Source: CAWDZK01 sp963807005
GTDB taxonomy: Bacteria > Actinomycetota > Actinomycetes > JACCUZ01
NCBI GenBank assembly: GCA_963807005.1
Contig: CAWDZK010000003.1
Coordinates: 248,001-312,000 of the forward strand
Direction of reading: 5' to 3'
Length of the DNA stretch: 64,000 nucleotides
Numbering within the stretch: position 1 is the stretch's first letter; each line of letters opens with the position of its first letter. Shown here one piece after another: positions 26,341-34,137 of the stretch. The position numbers and the translations under genes were made by a program. The notes under the pieces were generated by a model. The model was not told the origin of the DNA and did no database searches. It saw nothing but the letters and a program-made list of their open reading frames with translations.

Positions 26341-27279
26341 TCAGGCGCGCTCGGCGAGGCCGAGGTTCGCGTAGATCTCTCGGGTCGCCGTCGAGGTGTT
26401 GAGGGTGATGAAGTGCAGCCCCGGCACGCCCTCGTCGAGCAAGTGGCCGCACAGCGCGGTGGCGGCGTCGACGCCGATCCGGCGCATCTGCTCGGCATCG
26501 TCCTCAGCCGCTTGCAGCCGGGCCGCGAGGTCGGCCGGGAACACCGCGTTGGACAGCTGCGCGAACCGCTCGATCTGCCGGACGTTCGTGGCCGGCATGA
26601 TGCCGGGAATGATCGGCACGTCGCACCCGGCGGCGGCGACCCGGTCCCGCAGCCGCAGGAAGTCCTCGGCCCGGAAGAACATCTGGGTGATGGCGTAGTC
26701 GGCACCGGCGCGGACCTTCTGCACGAAGAACTTCGTGTCGGTGTCCCAGTCCGGCGAGCGCGGGTGCTTCTCCGGGAAGGCGGCGACCCCCACGCTGAAG
26801 TCGCCGGACGCCTTGAGCAGCCGGACCAGGTCCTCGGCGTACGCAACCCCCTCGGGGTGGGTGACCCATTCCGCGCCCGGGTCGCCGGGCGGGTCGCCAC
26901 GCAGCGCCAGCACGTTGCGGACACCGGCCGCGGCGTACTGCCCGATGATGTGCCGCAGCTCGGCCGCCGAGTGGTTCACCGCGGTGAAGTGGCCCACCGG
27001 CATCAGCGTGGTGTCGGTGGCGATCCTGGCGGTCATGTCGACCGTGCGGTCCCGGGTCGAGCCACCGGCGCCGTAGGTGACCGAGACGAAGGTCGGCCGC
27101 AGCGCCTCCAGCTGGCGCAGGGTGACCCAGAGCTTGCGCTCGCCCTCCTCGGTCTTCGGCGGGAAGAACTCGAAGGAGTACGAGCGTCGGCCGGCGGACA
27201 GCAGCTCGCCGAGAGCGGGCGCGCGGCTGGGCATCACGCTGGCGCGCGACCACGGGTCGCGGAACGGCGCAGCGGTCAT
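26341..27279 (-). CDS. metF: Methylenetetrahydrofolate reductase
   Basis: A 312-residue TIM-barrel flavoenzyme that makes 5-methyl-THF for methionine synthesis. It shows [14 protein letters not shown] with the catalytic Glu, [25 protein letters not shown] (folate/FAD loop), and [14 protein letters not shown] followed by IPGIMPATN. Length and motifs are normal. It starts with ATG and is divergent from the GGPP synthase gene, as Rv2172c and Rv2173 are neighbours in M. tuberculosis. Confidence 0.93.
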   Translation of the reverse strand: MTAAPFRDPWSRASVMPSRAPALGELLSAGRRSYSFEFFPPKTEEGERKLWVTLRQLEALRPTFVSVTYGAGGSTRDRTVDMTARIATDTTLMPVGHFTAVNHSAAELRHIIGQYAAAGVRNVLALRGDPPGDPGAEWVTHPEGVAYAEDLVRLLKASGDFSVGVAAFPEKHPRSPDWDTDTKFFVQKVRAGADYAITQMFFRAEDFLRLRDRVAAAGCDVPIIPGIMPATNVRQIERFAQLSNAVFPADLAARLQAAEDDAEQMRRIGVDAATALCGHLLDEGVPGLHFITLNTSTATREIYANLGLAERA

Positions 27280-27343
27280 GCCACGAGGCTATCCGCCGGG
27301 TGCATCCGGACCCGGTAGCGGACCGGTAGACGGGACGTGCCCG

Positions 27344-27349
27344 TACGCT
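27344..27349 (+). promoter_or_regulatory. -10 box for the GGPP synthase-crtI-crtB operon
   Basis: TACGCT ends 8 nt before the GTG at 27358. No ribosome site lies between, which fits a leaderless carotenoid operon mRNA. Confidence 0.5.
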
Positions 27350-27357
27350 CATCAGGT

Positions 27358-28440
27358 GTGACGCCTGCTCCGGTCCAGCACCCGCTCGAGGCGGAGGGCC
27401 TGCGCGGCCGCGTCGACAAGGCACTCGACGACGTGCTCGCCCGCCAGGTCGACGTCCTCGACCGGGTGAGTGAGGACCTCGCCCCGCTGATGGAGGCCAT
27501 CGCCGACCTGCTCCGCGGGGGGAAGCGGCTGCGTCCGGCGTTCTGCTACTGGGGCTGGCGCGGCGCAGGAGGGCGCGACGGTGCCGAGATCGTGACGGTC
27601 TCCGCGGCGCTGGAGCTGTTCCAGGCTGCCGCGCTGGTGCACGACGACGTGATGGACGGCTCGGACACCCGGCGGGGCCGGCCGGCCGTGCACCGGCGGA
27701 TCGCCGCCCTGCACCGCAAGCACCGCTGGCTGGGCTCGTCGGAGGACTTCGGGGTCGCCGGGGCGATCCTGGCCGGCGACCTGTGCCTGTCGTGGTGCGA
27801 CGAGATGTTCGCCGGCTCCGGGCTGCCCGCCGGGGACCTGGCCCGCGGCCGCGCGGTCTTCGACCGGATGCGCACCGAGCTCATGTGCGGGCAGTACCTG
27901 GACATGCTCGAGTCGGCGCAGGAGGCGACGTCCGTCGAGCGGGCCCGGCACGTGATCCTGTACAAGTCGGCCAAGTACTCGGTGGTGCAGCCACTCCTGC
28001 TCGGCGGCACCCTCGCCGGCGCCGACGAGCCGCTGCTCGCGACGTACGACCGCTTCGGCCGGGCACTGGGCGAGGCGTTCCAGCTGCGTGACGACGTGCT
28101 CGGGGTGTTCGGCGACCCCGCGGTGACCGGCAAGCCGGCCGGTGACGACCTGCGCGAGGGCAAGCGGACCGTGCTGATCGCCCTCACGCTGGAGCGGTGC
28201 TCGCCGGCCGACGCGGCTCAGCTGCGGGCCGGCCTCGGTGACCCGCACCTCGGCCAGGAGGGCGTCGACGCACTGCGTGCGGTGATCACCGACAGCGGGG
28301 CGCTGGCCGCCGTCGAAGAGCTGATCGCCGAGCAGTCGGCGCAGGCGCGGGCAACCCTGGCCGCCGCCGACGGCATCACCGAACCGGCCCGAGGTGTCCT
28401 CGCGGACCTGGTCGCCGCGGCCACCAACCGGGCCGGCTGA
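27358..28440 (+). CDS. crtE: Geranylgeranyl/polyprenyl diphosphate synthase
   Basis: A 360-residue trans-prenyltransferase. The first Asp-rich motif is in LVHDDVMDGSDTRRGRP (about residue 94) and the second in LRDDVLGVFGD (about residue 243). GKRLRPAFCYWGW and DDLREGKRTVLIAL are also present. The gene matches the idsA2 position (Rv2173) of mycobacteria. It overlaps crtI by 1 nt (TGATG), so it supplies GGPP for phytoene. Product chain length is inferred from context. GTG at 27358 is preferred to the frame start at 27337 because of the promoter spacing. Confidence 0.9.
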   Translation: MTPAPVQHPLEAEGLRGRVDKALDDVLARQVDVLDRVSEDLAPLMEAIADLLRGGKRLRPAFCYWGWRGAGGRDGAEIVTVSAALELFQAAALVHDDVMDGSDTRRGRPAVHRRIAALHRKHRWLGSSEDFGVAGAILAGDLCLSWCDEMFAGSGLPAGDLARGRAVFDRMRTELMCGQYLDMLESAQEATSVERARHVILYKSAKYSVVQPLLLGGTLAGADEPLLATYDRFGRALGEAFQLRDDVLGVFGDPAVTGKPAGDDLREGKRTVLIALTLERCSPADAAQLRAGLGDPHLGQEGVDALRAVITDSGALAAVEELIAEQSAQARATLAAADGITEPARGVLADLVAAATNRAG

Positions 28441-29927
28441 TGCGTGCCGTCGAGGGACCCACCGACCACGTCGTCGTCGTCGGGGCCGGGCTCGGAGGCC
28501 TGTCCGCCGCGCTGCGGCTGGCCGGTGCCGGCCGTCGGGTGACCGTGCTCGAGCGCGAGGCGGTGCCGGGCGGCCGGGCCGGGCTGCTGGAGGCCGGCGG
28601 CTACTCGTTCGACACCGGGCCGAGCGTGCTGACGATGCCCGACCTCATCGCCGACGCCCTGGACTGCGTGGGCGAGTCGGTGGAGGACTGGCTCACGCTC
28701 GACCCGGTGACGCCGCTGTACCGCGCGCAGTACGCCGACGGGTCCTCGCTGGACGTGCACGCCGACGTCGATGCGATGGCGGACTCGATCTCCGCCCTCT
28801 GCGGACCGGCGGAGGCGGCCGGGTACCGGCGGTTCGTCGACTTCGTGTCCCAGCTCTACGCGCTGGAGATGCGCGACTTCATCGACCGCAACATCGACTC
28901 CCCGCTGTCGCTGATGCGCCCGTCGCTGGCCAGGCTGGCCGCGCTCGGCGGCTTCCGCCGGCTGGCTCCCAAGGTCGAGTCGTACCTCAAGGACGAGCGC
29001 ACCCGCCGGGTGTTCTCGTTCCAGGCCATGTACGCCGGCCTGTCCCCGTACGACGCGCTCGCGATCTACGCCGTCATCGGCTACATGGACTCGGTGGCGG
29101 GGGTGTTCTTCCCGCGCGGCGGCATGCACGCGGTGCCGCGCGCCCTCGCGGGCGCCGCCGAGAAGCACGGCGTGGACATCCGCTACGGCGAGACCGTGAC
29201 CTCGGTCGAGACGAACGGCTCGCGCGCCGTGGCCGTCGTGACCGCCTCCGGCCTGCGCGTGCCCTGCGACGCGGTCGTGCTCAACCCGGACCTGCCCGAG
29301 GCCCGTCGGCTGCTGGGCGAGCCGATCCGGCGCCGGCTGCGGTACTCGCCGTCGTGCTTCGTGCTGCTCGCTGGGTCGTCGGCGACGTACCCGGGCAACG
29401 CCCACCACACGATCTCCTTCGGGCACGAGTGGCGGAAGGTGTTCGACGAGATCCTCGGCGGCCGGTTGATGAGCGACCCGTCGTTCCTCGTGACCTCGCC
29501 GTCGGTGTCCGACCCGTCGCTGGCGCCCGCCGGCAAGGCGTCGTACTACGTCCTGTTCCCCACCCCGAACCTCGACGCGCCGCTGGACTGGCGCAGCCTG
29601 GGGCCGCGCTACCTCGACGAGGTCGTGTCGACCGTCGAGGCCCGTGGCTGGCCGGGGTTCGGTGCCGGGCTCGAGGTGTCGCACGTGACGACGCCGCTGG
29701 ACTGGCAGGCGCAGGGCATGGAGCGCGGCACGCCGTTCGCTGCTGCGCACTCGTTCTTCCAGACCGGGCCGTTCCGTCCGCGCAACCTGTGGGGCGAGAA
29801 CGTCGTGTTCGCCGGGTCGGGTACCCAACCAGGCGTGGGTGTCCCGATGGTGCTCATCTCCGGCCGGCTGGCCGCGGAGCGCATCCTCGGCCCTGACCCG
29901 TCGTACCGCTCCCGCGCCTGGCTCTGA
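28440..29927 (+). CDS. crtI: Phytoene desaturase
   Basis: A 495-residue CrtI. It has the FAD-binding VVVGAGLGGLSAALRLAGAG at the N-terminus, PGGRAGLLEAGGYSFDTGPS (about residue 45), FSFQAMYAGLSPYDALAIYA, GVFFPRGGMHAVP, and the C-terminal GSGTQPGVGVPMVLISG. It converts phytoene to lycopene through four desaturations, using FAD. The ATG overlaps the GGPP synthase stop by 1 nt. In mycobacteria this site next to the idsA2 homologue holds the mannosyltransferase mptA, so the carotenoid pair appears to replace it. Confidence 0.93.
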   Translation: MRAVEGPTDHVVVVGAGLGGLSAALRLAGAGRRVTVLEREAVPGGRAGLLEAGGYSFDTGPSVLTMPDLIADALDCVGESVEDWLTLDPVTPLYRAQYADGSSLDVHADVDAMADSISALCGPAEAAGYRRFVDFVSQLYALEMRDFIDRNIDSPLSLMRPSLARLAALGGFRRLAPKVESYLKDERTRRVFSFQAMYAGLSPYDALAIYAVIGYMDSVAGVFFPRGGMHAVPRALAGAAEKHGVDIRYGETVTSVETNGSRAVAVVTASGLRVPCDAVVLNPDLPEARRLLGEPIRRRLRYSPSCFVLLAGSSATYPGNAHHTISFGHEWRKVFDEILGGRLMSDPSFLVTSPSVSDPSLAPAGKASYYVLFPTPNLDAPLDWRSLGPRYLDEVVSTVEARGWPGFGAGLEVSHVTTPLDWQAQGMERGTPFAAAHSFFQTGPFRPRNLWGENVVFAGSGTQPGVGVPMVLISGRLAAERILGPDPSYRSRAWL

Positions 29928-29958
29928 CCGTGGCCGAGCCGAACCGTGGGTGCGACTG

Positions 29959-30867
29959 GTGAGCGTGCGTGAGCTGGACGCGGCGGGGATCACCGACCCG
30001 TGGTTGCGCGACGCCTACGAGCAGTGCCGACGCCTGAACTCGGCGCACGGCAAGACGTACTACCTGGCGACCCTGCTGCTCCCCCGGGCCAAGCGCCCCT
30101 ACGTGCACGCGCTGTACGGCTTCGCCCGGTACGCCGACGAGCTGGTCGACGACCTCACCGCCCCGGACCCGGCCGCGCTGGCGTCCTGGGGAGCCGCCTT
30201 CCTGGCCGACCTCGACGACTCGGACCTGGGCGACGTACGGCACCCGGTCAGCCGGGCTGCGGTGCACACCGCACGCACCTGGGGCATCGCCCGGGACACC
30301 TTCGAGGCGTTCCTCACCAGCATGACCATGGACGTCACGGTCACCGGCTACCCGACCTACGCCGACCTCGAGCACTACATGTACGGCTCGGCCGCGGTGA
30401 TCGGCCTGCAGATGGTGCCGATCCTCGAGCCGCTGGACGACCGGGCCGCGGGGCACGCCCGCACCCTCGGCGAGGCGTTCCAGCTGTCGAACTTCATCCG
30501 GGACGTCGCCGAGGACCTGCAGCGCGGCCGGGTCTACCTGCCGCAGGAGGACCTCGACCGCTTCGGCGTGACCCGGGCCGACCTCGCTCCCGGCCCGACT
30601 CCCCCGCAGGTGCGCGAGCTGCTCGCGTTCGAGATCGCCCGCAACCGTCAGCTGTACGCCGCCGCCGAGCCGGGGATCGCCATGCTGCACCCCACCAGCC
30701 GCGACTGCATCCGCACCGCGTTCCTGCTGTACGGCGGGATCCTCGACGCTGTCGAGGCGGCGGACCTGCAGGTGCTGGACCGTCGGGTGGCCGTGCCGCT
30801 GCGCCGGCGGCTCGGCGTCGCTGTGCCCGGCCTGGTCCGCGCCTGGCGGGCGCGGCGGGCCGGCTAG
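29959..30867 (+). CDS. crtB: Phytoene synthase
   Basis: A 302-residue squalene/phytoene synthase that joins two GGPP molecules. The first Asp-rich motif is YADELVDD (about residue 63) and the second SNFIRDVAEDLQRGRVYLP (about residue 178). Other family motifs are GKTYYLATLLLP and YMYGSAAVIGLQM. The start is uncertain: GTG at 29950, 29959 or 29965, with no clear ribosome site. It is 31 nt behind crtI. Its TAG stop shares the CTAG tetranucleotide with the stop of the opposite gene. Confidence 0.92.
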   Translation: MSVRELDAAGITDPWLRDAYEQCRRLNSAHGKTYYLATLLLPRAKRPYVHALYGFARYADELVDDLTAPDPAALASWGAAFLADLDDSDLGDVRHPVSRAAVHTARTWGIARDTFEAFLTSMTMDVTVTGYPTYADLEHYMYGSAAVIGLQMVPILEPLDDRAAGHARTLGEAFQLSNFIRDVAEDLQRGRVYLPQEDLDRFGVTRADLAPGPTPPQVRELLAFEIARNRQLYAAAEPGIAMLHPTSRDCIRTAFLLYGGILDAVEAADLQVLDRRVAVPLRRRLGVAVPGLVRAWRARRAG

Positions 30868-31251
30868 AAGCCCAGCGCCTGCGCGCGCCGCTTGACCTCG
30901 GTGCCGCGGTTCTCGCGCAGCGCCTGCACCGGCGAGCCGGGCAGGTCGTCGTCGGTGTAGAGCCAGCGCAGCGCCTCGTCGTCGCTGAACCGTGCGTCGC
31001 CGAGCAGGGTGAGCACACCGGGCAGGTGCTTGAGCACCTTGCCGTCCTGCACGAAGTCGGCGGGCACGGCCAGCGCGTTGCTCTCGCCCCGTCGTACGGC
31101 GATCAGCTGGCGCTCGTTGACGAGCTGCCGCGCCCTGCTCACGCCGACGCCGAGTGCGTCCGCGACCTCGGGCAGGGTCGAGCCAGCCGGGGACGAGTTC
31201 TTCGTACGCGTCGGCGTGGGTCTGGTCGGCCTCGGATCGCTGGTCGGTCAC
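30864..31251 (-). pseudogene. Rv2175c-like DNA-binding protein, one frameshift
   Basis: The C-terminal part (SRARQLVNERQLIAVRRGES, then VPADFVQDGKVLKHLPGVLTLLGD) is the winged HTH protein Rv2175c. The N-terminal part (TDQRSEADQTHADAYEELVPGWL) is in another frame from GTG 31251. The family expects GWL directly followed by TLPEVADALGV. One extra base near 31179 restores this junction. It may be a sequencing error, or the 92-residue 3' frame (GTG 31142) may be all that is made. In mycobacteria Rv2175c is a substrate of PknL, whose homologue lies 3 kb away here. Confidence 0.75.
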
Positions 31252-31311
31252 GACGGCAAGCCTGCCACGGCGTCATCCGCGCGCCTGGTCTAGGGTCCGG
31301 CGCCAGACACC

Positions 31312-31674
31312 ATGGGGGACGCTGACGCGCTCGAACCCGAAGAGCTGGCGGTCCGACCTGGGCGGCTGCTGACAGCCGAGACCTGCGCGACCACCGCGGC
31401 CGGCCTGGTTCTGTTCAGCATCGTCTCCGGCGTCCCGCTCCAGCTCCTCCAGTTCGGCGTGTTCGACACGCCCGTCGATGCCGGCGATCCGGCGTTCCTG
31501 TGGTTCATCGCGCCGGCGGCGCTGCTGGCGCTCGCCGGCATGGCTTTCGCGACCAGAGCCCGCCGCTCGCCGCTGACACCAGCGCTCTTCGGGCTCAGCG
31601 GGGCGGCGACCGTTGTCGGCGGGATCCTGGTCGGGGTCTACGCCGTCGCCTACCTTCGCCTGCTGACCAGCTAG
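31312..31674 (+). CDS. Small membrane protein, unknown
   Basis: A 120-residue protein with three predicted membrane helices (about residues 20-42, 61-80 and 91-114) and a short acidic N-terminus. No family is recognised. A TAGGGT -10 box ends 15 nt before the ATG. Its stop shares CTAG with the stop of the opposite FAD oxidoreductase gene. It is divergent from the Rv2175c-like gene. Confidence 0.65.
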   Translation: MGDADALEPEELAVRPGRLLTAETCATTAAGLVLFSIVSGVPLQLLQFGVFDTPVDAGDPAFLWFIAPAALLALAGMAFATRARRSPLTPALFGLSGAATVVGGILVGVYAVAYLRLLTS

Positions 31675-32813
31675 CGGGCCGCGGCCTTCACCGCGACTGC
31701 CGGGTCCGCGAGCAGCGTCTCGTCGACCACGGCGTCGCGCTGCATCAGCCGCCGCGCCTGCACCAGGTCGCGTGGCCGGTCGACCGACACCGCCGCCACC
31801 AGCCGGTCGCCGGCCAGCCAGAACACCGCCCAGGTGTCGCCGGCCTCCCGCCAGACGGTGCGCTCCGCCGCCGGGTGGTGGCCGGCGTACTGCACCATCC
31901 GCCCCCACTGCTCGGACCAGAAGTACGGCACCGGGTCCCACACCTCGTCCCCGTCGAGGACGTTCGCGGCGGCGACCGCCGGGGCGTGCAGCGCGGCGTC
32001 CCAGTGCTCCACGAGCATGCGGGCGCCGTAGCGCTCCGACTCCCACGCGGCGCAGTCACCGACCGCCCAGACACCTGGCACCGAGGTCCGCAGCCGCGCA
32101 TCGACCGCCACCGCGCCTCGCTCGTCGAGGTCCACGCCGTCGACCGGGTCGGGCCGCGCGCCGACGGCGACCAGCACCAGGTCGGCGTCGACCCGCGACC
32201 CGTCGGCCAGGTGCACGGCGTCGTCCTCGACGGTGCTCACCTGGGCGCCCAGCCGCAGCTCGACAGCTGACCACCACGGCAGCATCCGGCTGCCGACCTC
32301 GGACGGCAGCGCCGTGGGCACCGGCGTGCCACCGCTCTCGAGCACCGTGACGCGCACGCCGGCGGCCACCGCGGCGGTGGCGACCTCGGCTCCGATCCAG
32401 CCCGCGCCCACCACCGCCAGCCGGGCCCCGGGCACGAGAGCGGAACGCAGGGCCAGCGCGTCCGCGCGGGTCCGCAGCGTGACGCCCTGCCCGTCGGGCA
32501 GCCGCCGCGGCACCGCGCCGGTGGCCAGCACGCACGCCTCGAAGGCGAGGTCGCCGGCATCGGTCAGCAGGACCCCCGGCTCGACCCGCTCCGCGCGCAC
32601 CCCGAGCCGCAGGTCGACCGCCAGCTCGGCCCAGTCGGCCTCCAGGGTCGAGTCGTCGGCCCGGCCCATGAGCACCTGCTTGGACAGCGGCGGCCGGTCG
32701 TACGGCGGCTCCTGCTCGGCGCCCACCAGGGTCAGTGCACCGGCGTACCCCTGCTGGCGCAGCGCCCGCACCGTGTGCAGCCCGGCCAGCCCGGCCCCGA
32801 CGACGACGATCAC
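31671..32813 (-). CDS. NAD(P)/FAD-dependent ferredoxin reductase-like oxidoreductase
   Basis: A 380-residue two-dinucleotide-domain flavoprotein. It has FAD-binding VVVGAGLAGLHTVRALRQQG, PPYDRPPLSKQVLMG, the NAD-binding LAVVGAGWIGAEVATAAVAAG, and the second FAD motif VPGVWAVGDCAAW. The C-terminal reductase domain has FWSEQWGRMVQYAG. This layout is that of rubredoxin/ferredoxin reductases that feed electrons to P450s or dioxygenases. No ferredoxin or P450 gene is adjacent, so the partner is unknown; a link to carotenoid oxygenases is possible. Confidence 0.88.
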   Translation of the reverse strand: MIVVVGAGLAGLHTVRALRQQGYAGALTLVGAEQEPPYDRPPLSKQVLMGRADDSTLEADWAELAVDLRLGVRAERVEPGVLLTDAGDLAFEACVLATGAVPRRLPDGQGVTLRTRADALALRSALVPGARLAVVGAGWIGAEVATAAVAAGVRVTVLESGGTPVPTALPSEVGSRMLPWWSAVELRLGAQVSTVEDDAVHLADGSRVDADLVLVAVGARPDPVDGVDLDERGAVAVDARLRTSVPGVWAVGDCAAWESERYGARMLVEHWDAALHAPAVAAANVLDGDEVWDPVPYFWSEQWGRMVQYAGHHPAAERTVWREAGDTWAVFWLAGDRLVAAVSVDRPRDLVQARRLMQRDAVVDETLLADPAVAVKAAAR

Positions 32814-33053
32814 CCCGGCAGCCTTCCAGGGCCGGCCCGGCCGCAGTGCCGCGGACCGGCATCGCCCACCATCAGGTCACTGTGCGTGACCCGCCGAGCA
32901 CAGCAGTCGCTGAATCACACCGGTGTAGTACCACGAACCGGTAACAACTGCCCCCCGAGTCACATGCGTCACTCTGGTCACGGCAATATGTCTCGTTCGC
33001 ACGGCATCACTCCTTCGCACGGCGACCTCTTCCCCCGACCGTGAGGACCCTCC

Positions 33054-34091
33054 ATGGCTGCCCCCGCCCCCGCTCCGCGTCCGGCCCCGGTGCCCGCCGC
33101 CGGGCCGGCCCGGCCGGCCCGGCCCGAGACGAACCGGCCCAGCGGGTCCCGGCTGACCCCCCGGGCGCGCCGGCTGGTGCGCATCGCCCGCGGGGTCGGC
33201 GTCCCGCTGCTCGTCGCCGCTCTGGTGACGGCCGGCTCGCCCGGCTGGGGCCTCTACACGGTCAAGCGCGGCGACACCCTCGGGGCGATCGCGGCCAGGT
33301 ACCACACGACGGTGGCCAAGCTGGTCCAGGTCAACCGGCTGCCCGGCAACGGCAGCCTCATCATCGCCGGCAGCGACCTCAAGGTCCCCGGCGGCCGGAC
33401 CGGCGGTTCCGGCGGCGGCGGGGCGCGGTCCCACCTCGTCGTCCGCGGCGACACGCTGTCGGGCATCGCCGCCCGGTACGGCGTGGCGCAGGCCGCCGTC
33501 GCGCGCGCCAACCACCTGCCGAGCTCGAACATCGTCCGGCTCGGGACCCGCCTGGTCATCCCCGGTGCCGCACGCAGCACCACGCGGAAGAGCGGGGGGA
33601 GCAGCACCGGCGGCAACACGTTCGCGGGCCGTACCTACGCCAGCGCCGTGGTCGGCGCGGCCGCGCGCAACCGGGAGGTGCTCTCCCGGCGGAACCTGCC
33701 GTCCCAGTCCCGGATGCGGGACATCATCGCCGCCAAGGCCCGCGCCAACGGCGTCGACCCGGCGCTGGCACTGGCCGTGAGCTACCAGGAGTCGGGCTGG
33801 AACATGCACGTCGTCTCGGTGGCCAACGCCGTCGGCGCCATGCAGGTCATCCCGACCACCACCGACTGGATCTCCGGAGTCGTCGGCCGTCGCCTGGACC
33901 CGCTCGACCCGCACGACAACGCCACGACGGGGGTGGTCCTGCTCAAGATCCTCACCCGGTCGGCCGGCAGCGACCGCCAGGCGATCGCCGGCTACTACCA
34001 GGGCCTGCGCAGCGTCCGGGAGCGCGGGATGTTCCCCGACACGAAGCGCTATGTCGACAACGTCCAGGCCCTCCGGGCCCGGTTCCGCTAG
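33054..34091 (+). CDS. LysM-repeat lytic transglycosylase
   Basis: A 345-residue exported murein hydrolase. A Pro/Ala-rich cytoplasmic start and one membrane anchor (about residues 45-62) lead to two LysM domains (YTVKRGDTLGAIAARYHTT and LVVRGDTLSGIAARYGVA). A Ser/Gly linker and an SLT goose-lysozyme-like domain follow. The catalytic Glu is in SYQESGW (about residue 244), followed by AVGAMQVIP. It should bind and cleave peptidoglycan outside the cell. It precedes the PASTA kinase, which also senses peptidoglycan. The 240-nt upstream region holds no clear riboswitch. Confidence 0.9.
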   Translation: MAAPAPAPRPAPVPAAGPARPARPETNRPSGSRLTPRARRLVRIARGVGVPLLVAALVTAGSPGWGLYTVKRGDTLGAIAARYHTTVAKLVQVNRLPGNGSLIIAGSDLKVPGGRTGGSGGGGARSHLVVRGDTLSGIAARYGVAQAAVARANHLPSSNIVRLGTRLVIPGAARSTTRKSGGSSTGGNTFAGRTYASAVVGAAARNREVLSRRNLPSQSRMRDIIAAKARANGVDPALALAVSYQESGWNMHVVSVANAVGAMQVIPTTTDWISGVVGRRLDPLDPHDNATTGVVLLKILTRSAGSDRQAIAGYYQGLRSVRERGMFPDTKRYVDNVQALRARFR

Positions 34092-34125
34092 GCGCGTCCG
34101 AGCCGGGCCTGACCCGTTCCCCCCG

Positions 34126-34131
34126 TAGACT
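34126..34131 (+). promoter_or_regulatory. -10 box for a leaderless pknL transcript
   Basis: TAGACT ends 6 nt before the GTG start at 34138, with no ribosome site between. Confidence 0.55.
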
Positions 34132-34137
34132 CCCCGC

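Noticed and set aside
32814..33053. A c-di-AMP (ydaO-type) riboswitch before the LysM transglycosylase gene
   Set aside because: Such riboswitches often precede cell-wall hydrolases in actinobacteria, but I could not find the conserved core or a convincing fold in this 240-nt region.
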